Below, piece after piece: positions 11,033 through 22,376 of a DNA stretch of 64,000 nt. This stretch comes from Volvox africanus. Taxonomy: Eukaryota; Chlorophyta; Chlorophyceae; Chlamydomonadales; Volvocaceae. Under the pieces are notes generated by a model, which worked only from the letters and a program-made list of their open reading frames with translations, was not told the origin of the DNA and made no database searches. Positions within the stretch are counted from its first letter, which is position 1. Each line of letters opens with the position of its first letter. Made by a program: the position numbers and the translations under genes. Location: positions 1,426,001 through 1,490,000 of the forward strand of contig BSDZ01000101.1 of assembly GCA_030268105.1 (NCBI GenBank), written 5' to 3'.

Positions 11033-14000
11033 CTGAAGCCAAGGAAATTGTGTTCGACCAGGAGTCGCGCAGGAAGCTGCAAATTGGTATTAACAAGGTC
11101 GCCGATGCTGTCGGCGTCACGCTTGGTCCTCGCGGTAAGTCGGCTTCCAAGCCGATCGGTGTGTATAAATGTACACTCACACCGTAATTGAGCTCTTACT
11201 GAAGCCATAAATGTCGTTTTTTACATGTCTTCGCGCCGCCAAGTCCCTAGTAACGGAAGCCGAGATGTATCCCACCTGTTGTTCCTAACTATTTCAACTT
11301 GCTAGGTCGCAATGTGGTGCTGGAGCAAAAGTTCGGGGTGCCTCAGGTCATCAACGATGGTGTCTCCATTGCACGCGCAATTGAGCTCAGGGACCCGGTC
11401 GAGAACGCCGGCGCTCAGCTCATTAAGGAAGTAAGGAAACGTACTTTACGAGATGTAATTTTTGTTTATCGTGACTAGAAGACTCTAGACTGCGAAATCC
11501 GTATCGAAAAGGATCGCTATAGCATAAGTAACTAACTTCAATTCGTGTTATCTTCTGTCGGGGACAGCGGAGTGGGCAGAATGTAAGGTTGTTCAGGGTC
11601 AGCTGTGGGAGTAGTGGTGCTGTTCGTGGACGGCCGACGCTTGTTGCTGGCGTGCTGCGTCCCTGTGAAGAGAGTGTGTCACGGGCTGTGGCGTTGTAAA
11701 ATATTGGGTATAGAAATCAAAGGTAGAGTGCGTTGTATAATGCGAATAGTCCGGGTGAGCTGGCTGGGCTTGGTGTGTGGCAGGTCTCTGTTGTTACGAG
11801 GCCTCGTACCGAGGTACCGGATCCAGCCCCTAATCTCCTTACGTGCCCATATGTGTGATTGTGATTTGCCCCCCCGCCACCCACAATATGTTGAAATCTG
11901 TCAAACTCTCAGCAATAACTTTTCTCCCCGAACGCCCCGGAATGCCCCGGAATCCTGCACCAAACCGCACCGCATCGTCTTGTGCTCTCTGGAAGGTGGC
12001 TGGTCGCACCAACGATGCTGCGGGTGATGGCACCACCACCGCCTCAGTCCTGGCTCGCGAAATGATCCACTTTGGCCTTCAGGTGGGGAACCCGCCGGCG
12101 TGTACGGCTCCCTTGCCATTACTTTTCCTGTAGGTGTAGCCTCTCCATGGGACGAGCAAGCACCGCCCTTAAATGCACTCACACACTCCCACACAGAAAA
12201 CTACAATTGCAAGGTCTTGGATAAAATTATGCAAGTTTAAATACTCGTCCGGATGAGCAGCTTACAAAGTGAAGGGTAGAGTTAGGGGATAGGCGATCGG
12301 GCGAAGTCCACAATGAGGGATCCGTGACGGCGCTGAAGCAAGCCTGGTAGTATGGGGGTCGGGAAAGTACGGACGTCGTACGGGTGATTATACGGCCTCA
12401 GTGTACGGCTACTCTTTGAGATGGTCAATCATGACGAGCCAGCGGGTTGGCAAGAGGGAGGCAGGCAGGTGTAGATTTCCTTGCTCCTTAGCACATACGA
12501 GACAGGAGGGGTTGCGGGACAGAAGTGGGCACCAGCTCCTGTAAGTCCAGCGTTCACTTTTCTTGTTAAATAAAAAATATATGAAATACTGTAAAGTAAA
12601 TATAACATGAAGAGCGTCATGCTATTCGCGGCCGAGCCGCATCATCATCATAATGGTTCATCAATTCGCCCCATTCGCCCTCCGTTCTCATCCCTGCCTC
12701 TCTTTTGCCCCCTCCCCTTCCCCGGCCCACTCCATACTCACATTCACACACACCCTCATCAGTCCGTGACAGCGGGCGCCAACCCTATCGCGGTGAAGCG
12801 CGGTCTGGATCGCACTGTTGAGTTCCTTGTGGCCCGGCTGAAGGAGCACGCCAAGCCAGTGAAGGGCCGTGAGGACATCAAGGTGAGGTCCCATCGACGT
12901 ACGGGTGCTGGTGATGGGGAGTACGGGGAGGCTGGAAAGAACTATGTGGACCCGGAGTTGTTATTGCTGATGATGGGGAGCGGCCCGGCGTGGGGCGCGG
13001 TGGGCCGGGGGCACAAGCGGGCTGATTTTTAAACCCTAAGTCGTCACGTTGGCGATAGATGCATGGATGGATGGGTGCATGGATGGGGAAGGGCTTTTGC
13101 TGGAGTGGTGTTGAAAATGGGTTTTCCTGCGCAAAGAGGACGGAGGGAGGGTAGGATCGTAAGGGAGAGGATGTGGGGGAGGGAAGAGGGGTGTGGTATG
13201 CTTGTGCAGAAAGGGCGCCACAGTGCGGTTGTGCGCGGCATGTGCGCGGGGACGGGGTTCATTGGCTGGTGGGGAGCAGGAGAATGTTGGCTGGTTGGAT
13301 GGTGATGGTGGATCTGAACTCCCTGACCCACACCTCCTCGCCCCAGTCCCGGGATTGTTTTATTCGTCGTACCTCCCGGGCACCCGCTACGCGCACGGTG
13401 ACTGTGGGAACCGCTTCCCTGCAGAACGTGGCCGCTATCTCGGCCGGCAACGATGAGTTCATTGGCCAGATGATTGCCGATGCCCTCGACAAGGTGTGCC
13501 CCGCATTGTTGCGATTCTGGAGATACGTGGGTTCTTAGATTACGTATTGCATGCAGTATTTGTTACGTATTGGTTGGGGGGAGGAGAAGGGGGAGGGGGG
13601 GAATCACTACACTCTCACGCGTTGTGGTTATGTCACAAATTGAAGTGAGGGTGTGGGGTCGAAGGGGTTGAAGGCCAAGGGAGGTCTCGGGGTCAGTCCG
13701 CAGCTCCAACCCACCCGCAATACCACACATCATCACAACAAGCACCACCCCCTCCAACCTTCCAAGAGCCGCCCTACCTCCCGCCCCTCGCCTGACCTCC
13801 CCCCTCCTCCTCGCCTGTCTCGTTTATTCATCTTCCCCCATACCCTTCCTGCGCCCCGCCCTGCCCCCCGCCCCACCGCGCCCTCCCGTAGGTTGGCTCC
13901 AACGGGGTGTTGTCCATCGAGACCTCGAATTCGACTGAGACAGTGGTTGAGGTGCAAGAGGGCATGGAGATCGATCGCGGCTACATCTCGCCCCAGTTCG

Positions 14001-17000
14001 TGACCAACCAGGAGCGCTTGCTGGTGGAGTACGATAACTGCCGTGTGCTCGTGACAGACCAGAAGGTGAGCCAGACTCTCCCCTCCCCTGCACTAGTCCT
14101 TGACACTCTCCCCCTCACCCTCACCCCCCCCCCCGCTTCCCTACCCATCTCCCAACCATTACGTGATTGGCTTCATATTAATCAGCTCCTCAGCATCAGT
14201 ACTAGGTTTCGCGATCCTCTCGCCTCCCCCCTCCCCGAACCCCTTCTCCCCTCTCCCTTTCAATTGGCGCCCTTCCTGACTCAGCCCCCCTCGTCACCTT
14301 TCCATCCCTCCCGACTCCTCACCTCCTGCCCTCTCTCGCCATCATCATTATTGGACACACCATCATGGCACCGTCCCTCGCCCCCTCCTGTCCCCAATAC
14401 CCGCAGATCGAGTCCATCCGAGATATCATCCCCATTCTGGAGCAAGTGACCCGCCTGAACCAGCCCCTGCTCATCATCGCTGAGGACGTGGCGGGTGAGG
14501 TGAAGAGGGAAGATGGGGTCAGAAGGCAGTATAGAAGGCAGTACATGGAAAGGGGTTTATGATGGGGTATATGGAAATCCGGAAACTAGGAATAAGGAAG
14601 GATCTTTCCGTACACCATGCGAAAGATGCTTTTGCCGTACTCGTCCTACATTGCGTAGGCGAGGCTCTTGCTACTCTGGTTGTGAACAAGCTCCGCGGTG
14701 TACTCAACGTGGCCGCCATCAAGGCCCCTGGCTTCGGAGAGCGGCGTAAGGCCCTTTTGCAGGACATCGCCATCGTGACTGGGGCCGAGTTCATTGCGAA
14801 GGACTTGGGCATGAAGGTAGAACATCGCTGTACGGCTGATTGAGGTTTCCTCCCTCTGTGTGTCTGTCTGTCTGTTAGTCTCCCCACCCTGCTTCGCTTG
14901 TCTTGTTAGCTCGTCGTTTCTTGGGGTGGCGGGTTTGTTGCCTGATTAGGAAATCAGCCGACATAGAGAAGCTGATGGGTCCGTGGAAGAAACGTCGCTC
15001 ACCCGCACACGCAAGTAAACCCTCTTATTCTCACCTCCATTATTTCTCATCCACAAACCTACCACACAATCCAGCAATCCTCCCTCCCCCCCACACACAC
15101 CCTCCACCTTCCATCCACACCTTCCATCCACACACACACATACATTTTCTCTCTACCTTGGACGTAGCTAGACGTCGTCCTCCACCATCGCGGTTAGTCT
15201 CATGCTCGACAACAGCACCTCTACAGCCGTACCACTTCTTGTTTATTATCATTTCGTATCAGCCCTCCTGCCCGGATGCCCTGCCTCGTCCCTGGCCTTG
15301 TCCTCTCTCATGCCCCTTCACTCCATTCCCCCACCCCACCCTCCCCTCGGCAGGTTGAACAGGCAGTCGTAGAGCAGCTGGGTTCGGCACGCAAGGTTAC
15401 CATTGGCAACAACTCCACCACCCTCATCGCCGATGCGGCCAGCAGGGAGGAGATCGACATGCGCATTGCGCAGCTGAAGAAGGAGCTTGCGGAGACAGAC
15501 AGCGTGTACGACACCGAGAAGCTGTCTGAGCGTATTGCGAAGTTGTCCGGTGGTGTTGCGGTTATCAAGGTGAGAGCGCGTGCTCGTCGTGTGTGTGCAC
15601 GCTCGCTTGTGTGGGTGAAGGAGAGGGGGGAGACCATGCGTATGTATATGTTTGGGGGTGGTGAGAGGGGAGATTGGCTGCCCCCTCCCGACCACATTGG
15701 GCTTGGGAAGGGGAGTGAGGGCAGCAGTGAGGGTTATATCCACCGGCTGAGGGAGGTGGGGAGTGGCGAAGATTGTGTCATTGATGGAGGGCCAAAGTCC
15801 CACCCCACCCCCATCCCGTCTGCTGTTAGATGAGGACATGCTGATGCGTATCGCATGCACATACACACATACACACACACGTAGAGGAAGGTGCGTGTCA
15901 CGCCAGTCAAATACTGTCAGGTGTGACGTGCGACCTTATAAAACGCACTTACACGACCTTCTTAACTCCCCTTGTTACGACGCCTGACCCACGTGCTGTG
16001 TTTTGCCGCGCTTTGTTGGGCAGGTGGGTGCTGCCACCGAGGCCGAGCTCGAGGATCGCAAGCTGCGCATTGAGGACGCCAAGAACGCCACCTTCGCAGC
16101 GGTGGAGGAGGGCATTGTGCCGGGAGGTGGCGCGGCGCTGCTGCATCTGTGAGTGCAGGAGGAGGGATGAGTCGAGGGAGGGGAGGGGGCAGGGCGGTTT
16201 GTAGCGGTTGAGTGAGGCCCTATTCGCGTGAAATTACGTCGTCTTCCACCAAAATGACGTAAGGGCCGGGTCGTACCCGTTGTTGTGTCGCCCCACTGCC
16301 TTCTTTTCCGCCTCGGAAAGGGTTGTGGATATCACGTCACCTTCGTTCTTGAATGTATATCGAATCGCTGTTATTATGTTTTTTGATCCTTAATGGCATC
16401 GGGAGTTTTTAAAACTCGGTCTGTAATCACATCAGAAGCCTTCGAACATTTGTCATCATTCATTATTCGTTTTTTGTTTTTTGTTTTTATAAATTTTGTT
16501 AATCATAATTCTTTCAACACCCACTGTTTCTCAGTTTCCTTCTTTATCATTTTTACCCTCTTTATGATTGTCATCACGTCCGATCGTCGTCATTTTTTTC
16601 TCTTCGTTCAGATCCGAGCTGGTTCCAGCCTTTAAGGAGACCTTGACAGATCCCGAGGAGCGGCTGGGTGCCGAAATAGTGATGAAGAGTCTGCGGGCGC
16701 CATGCCGCCTGATTGCGGACAATGCGGGAGTGGAAGGCGAGGTCATCGTGCAGCGACTTCTGGGGAAGCCCTTCGAGGTGCGTCTCCTCCGGAGGCGGAA
16801 AGAGGGAGAGACGGAGGGATTCAGTCCCGCACGCGTGCCATCGATCCCCTGCTCAACCTTCGTTTGGAGAGGTGCTGGGGAGGGGATGTCATTCGTCCTA
16901 TAGCTGCCATCCTGGCAACACGACAGACCGATTCTCCTCTAATCTTCTCTCCTCTCTTCCTTGACTTCGTTGCCCACTAGATCGGCTACAACGCAATGAT

Positions 17001-17538
17001 CGACAAGGTGGAGAATCTGATGGATGTGGGTGTTATCGACCCCGCTAAAGTCACCCGCAACGGCCTGCTCAACTCCGTCTCCATCGCCGGCATCATGCTC
17101 ACAACGCAGGCGCGTTCAAAAGTAGTGTCCGTTCAACACTTAGATATTTTGATTGCTGTCGAACAGCCAAGTCCTGCATTCACGTTTTTGTGATATTGAT
17201 AGGAACAGTAAATATCTCACTAATAGCACTAAAAATCTCACCAGAAACCAGCAATAGGAGTACTTGGTGCAAACTTAGCAGGGGAGAAATGCAGCTGCTG
17301 TCGTAAAACCGTCGCAAGTCCCTCGTGGCGAGGACACATCACACTTGCTGCTCGCTGTCTCGATTAACCATCGATTCGTGACAAGTAATCATCTGTGAAA
17401 TTTAAATGTCGTCGTTTTGATGCCACATCCTGAACGTAATCCTCGGGCCCGCAGGCCGTGATGGTTGAGAAGACCAAGCCGTCCGACGCACCCGGCAGGA
17501 TGTCGTCATCAGGCATGCCTGCAGGGATGACTATCTAA
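11033..17538 (+). CDS. Plastid chaperonin 60 subunit alpha (Cpn60 alpha), 5' exon missing
   Basis: Thirteen exons: 11033-11134, 11306-11430, 11996-12082, 12763-12882, 13425-13493, 13892-14065, 14407-14494, 14659-14816, 15354-15569, 16024-16148, 16612-16777, 16981-17109, 17455-17538. They encode about 546 aa of the mature subunit with perfect phase. It begins [20 protein letters not shown] and ends in [12 protein letters not shown]. GroEL hallmarks present: [13 protein letters not shown], the ATPase motif [35 protein letters not shown] and [11 protein letters not shown]. Chloroplast alpha-type features throughout ([35 protein letters not shown]) separate it from mitochondrial Hsp60. The product assembles with beta subunits in the stroma and folds imported proteins including Rubisco large subunit. 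A transit-peptide exon must lie upstream of 11033; the first exon found starts inside an Ala codon. The last intron has a GC donor (CAG|GCGCGT). Confidence 0.95.
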
Positions 17539-20110
17539 GAAATCTCCATGTTTCCGTACACAGCACTCGTGACTTCCTGTTAACTACAGGGTGCCGGAAA
17601 GGGTGGGCGAGGTGATCTCGACCCGATCGTAGGCTGCAATTCCTGACTGTTTGAAGAACAGGGCCAGGAGACGGGTTGGAAATTGGGGGAGGTGGAGCAG
17701 GTCTTTTCGCGGATTTGGGGAGGTGGGTGGCGACAAATTACGAAAGGGAGGTTCTATACGCGGATAGGAGGTAGTATTTAGGGGGGGTGCAGCTGGGCGG
17801 AGGGCAGGGGAATGAGGGTTGTGTACGGTATCTGAAACCGGTGTTGTCCCGCCCTGCACAGCGCTTGTAGGATCATTAGGATCCGCGACTTAGGCCGCAC
17901 GACCTTTGATGGTAGTGACCGACAAATCCTTATGAGAGCGTGAAAGCTGTCTGCGCGTGTTTTGTTGATGTTACAGAGACTACCTGACGAGGTTAGGTGA
18001 GCAGATTGTGGCAGATTGAGTCACCATCGCTGACCGGCGATCCAAATGGTCTGTCTTCGTCCTATACGATGCCGGTTTAGGTTCGTCCTATACGATGCCG
18101 GTTTTGTCTGTTTTAACAGACAAGATTACACCACGGAAGAGGAGGTGCTAGGAGGGTAGGAGGAGGGCCCCAGGGTGGGACCAGGTGAAGGAAGCCCGGG
18201 TGGCGCTGCTAAGTCCTGTCACGCAAATTACCGTTACACTTACACTCTGTCAGTCAATGGGATAGAGTCTGTGTACGCGTGGGCGGCTGTCTGAAAGGAA
18301 ATCAACTTCTCTTGCAAATCTCGTCTATCACTACAGCGCCAGTACAAGCACCACCTTGCCGGATATATGCGCTCAGGGGTTTGGAAGGGGTGTTGGGAGG
18401 CAAACCAAGGGGCAGGCATAGGACGACATACCTCTTTGAACGTGTTCTATATAACAACCATATTCTTTTACCATGTCACCACAACTTACCGTCAGCATTG
18501 TACGAGTTAGCAATACAAGGTGACGTAAGGGAGAGGAGGGAATGGGAAAATGGAATGAATAATTGGCACAGCCGCATGTGAACCCACATGGTGGAAAATG
18601 GAGGTTGGGCGGGACTGGGGGCAAGTGCGTGAGTCTCTGGCACATGGTCTTTTGCGGGAGAGGGAGATAAGGAGGTTGTTTCCCCACATCAGGGCGGGGG
18701 GTAACGTTTGTGTTGAGTCTGGAGATTTGGGAAGTTGTAAATCTCCGCGACTGCGGACCGCATTCGTTTGTGCGCTTCAGTCAATTTCTGTGAGGCTCAG
18801 GTGTACAAGTCTTGTCGTCCTTGCGCTATCTTTGTCACATCCCAAACTACCATACAGCGCTGTCCCACTACAAGACGCTATGCTTCCCAAGTCCCAATTA
18901 ATGAGTGCGTACGAACGAATATCAGTTATTTAGGAGGTATTGATCCGCCCTCATTTATACGTAGGTTCGAAGACCTAAGTCACCGCGGCTACTTGTCGCA
19001 TAAGGCGCACTTGATGCAGAGTTGAAACCGCGACCCAATCCATCGCCAGTCCATCTTTGCAACCGTAGGCTCAGCTGACAGCATACGCCTGGGTTTGCTG
19101 CAAAATGGCAATTGTACGCGTCTCAATAAGAGATGTGCAAGACGATTGTCATGGCTAAAACACTGAAGCTATCAAAGATGCACGGGAAAAGTTAACCTTT
19201 ACCCTTGCCTACCGCAGGGCTGCAGCGCCTGCTTCACAGGCAATTACTTCGCTGGTCAGACCAGGAATGGATATACACGCTATCCCAAAGCTTAGGAAGA
19301 CTCATTCATTTGCAAGTAAATCAAACAAGTCGTAACTGAGCACGACCGCCCATGGGTTACAGAAGAAGCCGAACACGGTCACAGCTGGGTGTATCGTGAG
19401 GAATTCCTATGTGAACAATGAGAGGGAAACTTTAAAGGGTTTCCTAAACGCTTGTTGGTAAGGAGCAAACGCCATCGTAAATTGCAGGCTGGCGGTTGGT
19501 ACCCAGATTAAATAAAGGAAGCATCCAATCCATATCGTTTGACATGAGGTACATTCATCGTATCATGTAACAATATGCAAGGAGGTCGGGGTGCTAGCAT
19601 CAGATACGCGGCTTGCGGTTAAGAGGGCGGGCGAGGGCACAGACCAAAGACAGAGACCCCGATACTGGGTTCTGAGGAAGAGCGAAAGGTTATCTCTTAT
19701 GCCTTAAGGAAGTTGCGGCTACGCAAGAAAAGCTGGGCGACAGCCGTTCACAGGCAGTCATAACTGAAAAGAGTCATGGAAGCTTGACGCTAGCGTTTGA
19801 CCAGTCATTTGGGACTAAATAATTCTTTACCGCGTTTAAACTGCAGTCTCCGTTAAGAAGCGCGTGCCCTGAACGATGTCATGTGTGGGCAAGGTCTAAA
19901 TGGGGCGTACGGGGGAAATAATTAGCTGAATAATGCGCGTTTGCTATTAGCTGCTCTCTAATATTATCCTTGACATCCACACCAAGACCCTGGCCTAAGG
20001 GCCGTTAGCAATAGCGAAAATTCTCGGGTGACCACTCCATAGCTTTTCACCTTGTTTTTCGGTCCTTGCTCCGAGGGAGCTGGCCAGTTGTAGTTCCAGT
20101 ACCTTAGCAG
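17539..20110. other. Intergenic stretch with no gene recognised
   Basis: It spans the Cpn60 alpha 3' region up to the CCCH/WW gene. ORFs on both strands are short and unfamiliar; the proline-rich minus frame at 17584-17859 is probably antisense to the 3' UTR. A 26-bp tandem duplication at 18056-18107 is listed separately. Confidence 0.45.
18056..18107. repeat. Two-copy 26-bp tandem duplication
   Basis: The unit ttcgtcctatacgatgccgg plus six bases occurs twice in direct succession (18056-18081 and 18082-18107), nearly identical. It is probably a recent slippage duplication. Confidence 0.8.
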
Positions 20111-20778
20111 ATGGACGGTGCATTCCCCAGCAGGAGGGGAGAGCCGTTCCAGAACTCCGGCGACGGACAGGGTGCCAAGCCGCGCGGCTTTAGGGGCACA
20201 GCGGAGAACGCGAAAACAAAAGTTTGCACACGGTGAGACTAAAGGCTTTAAAGAGCGGCTGGCTAACGAGGCTTAGATCGCCGTTCGTGACAACCTTGAC
20301 CAAGGCGCTTGGGCGTTCCGGGCGCAGGTGGTTGCAGGGCGACTGCCGGTTCGGCGCGCGTTGCAACTTTGCTCATGGGGAACATGAGCTAAGGAAGCTC
20401 CCTGAACGGCCAGGCGGTCGTGGAAATGGTCGCGGTGGCTTTAACAACTATGCAGGAGGCCGGGTGCGTTTCGATCATGTTTGAAAGGTGAATAAGTGCG
20501 TTCTTTTCGAGCCGTAAATCCATATTTACTTGCAGGGTGGATACGCTGGCCGTGGCCAGGGCGGCTACCAGGGCGGTCCCGGCTATGAAGGCGTAGGCTA
20601 TGGGCAACCCCAGAACGCCGACGATGTCTGGGCAGCCCAGGGCTATCCGGTCTCGGGCCCGAACGGATGGATCATGTATCGCACACGTGACACTGGGGAG
20701 CCTTACTACCATAATCATCGGACGAATGAGACAACTTGGGACCGCCCAGCCGACTGGCAGATTGGCGTTCCCATTTGA
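20111..20778 (+). CDS. Small CCCH zinc-finger protein with Gly-rich linker and WW domain
   Basis: Three exons (20111-20232, 20328-20463, 20536-20778) give 166 aa with matching phase. One CCCH finger sits at about residues 38-58: C-X7-C-X5-C-X3-H, seen in VCTRWLQGDCRFGARCNFAH. Next comes an RGG/Gly-Tyr linker (GGRGNGRGGFNNY, GRGQGGYQGG). A WW domain lies at the C-terminus, with first Trp in NGWIMYRT, the Tyr pair in EPYYHNHR and second Trp in ETTWDRP. CCCH fingers usually bind RNA and WW domains bind proline-rich partners such as splicing factors, so an RNA-processing role is inferred. The start ATG is the only one giving an open frame into the finger. I do not recognise a named orthologue. 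Confidence 0.75.
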
Positions 20779-22376
20779 GGCTTTCGACAACACCGCGAAG
20801 GTGCTTAGGGATGATCAAATTGGCATGATATTAGGGTGATGTTGCTGCTGGTACCAGTATCTGACGCAAAGAATTGCATATGTCACCACACCGAACATTT
20901 GTGCTTGTTTACACAAGGGAGTCTTTCTACTCGATCCGTTATAGCCCCTGCGCGTTGTCAGCTGCTGATTGTGACCCCGGCATTTAGAACATAGAGCTGC
21001 GGGTCTGTTGTCGCGGTGATGCGCGCAGATGTTGTTTCCGGGACATAGCTCTGACTAGCATAGTGTCACCGCTGGTTGTGCGGTGTTGGTTATGTGTCCC
21101 TAAGACCCTAAGACTTAGACCATTGCGCTGACCGTGGCCTTTGTTGCGGGCGACGGCACACACTGCAACTTAGCGCAAGACCTTACTAACGGGCAGAGTG
21201 ACGGACTTGTCCCAGACGTTTGCGATGGCCTCGAATACTTCCGGTCTAAGACGGTGTTTGACGTGTTGTAGAGGAGCGCGCCATATGCCCAAGCCAAAAA
21301 GGCAAGACCCCAGAGGCGGCAGGGGGGCATTACGAGACCTGTACTGGAGGGAATCGCCCAGTCGCGCGCAGGCTTCGATCCGTCTGCAGATGGGTGTGAG
21401 ACGTGAGGGCGTGCCGGCATATTGGCGCTGGAAGTCGCACGTTTTGTCACAATGTTGGCTTGCCTCCGGTGCACGAGTGCGTTGCCTATCATTCGCAGCC
21501 CCCATTGGGGCTGCTCATGGTGTAATGGGTATTAGGAGTATATGTCGTACATCATGCGCTGAGATCGTGTCTCTGCGTAGTATATAGTGTGTTATGCGCT
21601 AAGGAGTCTATCCTCGTCAGCTCGCAACATCGACAGTAAGCTGACTGGAATAATAAGAGCCAGGCAACGCAAGTCTGATTCTGCCGGTCTTCTTCATGTC
21701 GACTGCAGCTGCTACGGCGGTTCTTTCAGTCAGGATGACTATGTCGCAGACCATTTGTTGATGAACGTTACTAACCCTTGTAAGCACAGCAAAAAACCTA
21801 AGTGTCCTAGCCCCTGCATCCACGTATTGTGCATCGGACTTTTCGTGTGATGTGGATGGGTGTATCTCAGCAAGTCATGGTCCAGTGGTTTTGCCCCTAA
21901 ATCCCGTTTGAGGAGTAAAGAGCATCTCAACATCTTCTCGCGCGCCGTTTCATACCCTATCTGTGCACCTCACGACTATGTCTTCGAATTGTTGCTTGCG
22001 GATGCTCTTATATGTGCCATTTAATAGTTAAAAAAAGTCGTTTCCCATCATTTCAAGATGATCATTTAAAGTCCAGCGTTACCTGGAAGCGGCTGTGAAC
22101 TTGTCGTGTCAGTTACACATAGCCGCTCACATTTGCACCGCAACCAACTCCCAAAGCGCTTAACCAAGGGTGCACGCACGAATACACTCCCTATTCCCCT
22201 GCAAACACCCACAGCTCTTAGGCCCCGCAGCTGCGCCCCTGAAGACCTGCCGCTAAATGTTTGTAATGTAATGTCCCCATTCCTCCCGTCCACCTCCTCC
22301 CTAGCCCACTCCTTCCACATCCAGCACTGTAATCCCTCGCACGAACCTCCCCAGACTCCCCAAGGCAAAAAATACA
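20779..22376. other. Intergenic stretch between convergent genes, no gene recognised
   Basis: It contains the 3' flanks of the CCCH/WW gene (plus) and cpSRP43 (minus). A 129-codon plus-strand frame at 21198-21587 resembles nothing I know and has biased, irregular composition. I treat it as noise. Confidence 0.4.

Noticed and set aside
20224..20327. The 5' part of the 20224-20484 frame as coding sequence of the CCCH gene
   Set aside because: The zinc finger is completed by splicing 20232 to 20328, giving CTRWLQGDC with correct C-X7-C spacing; the intervening bases are intron.
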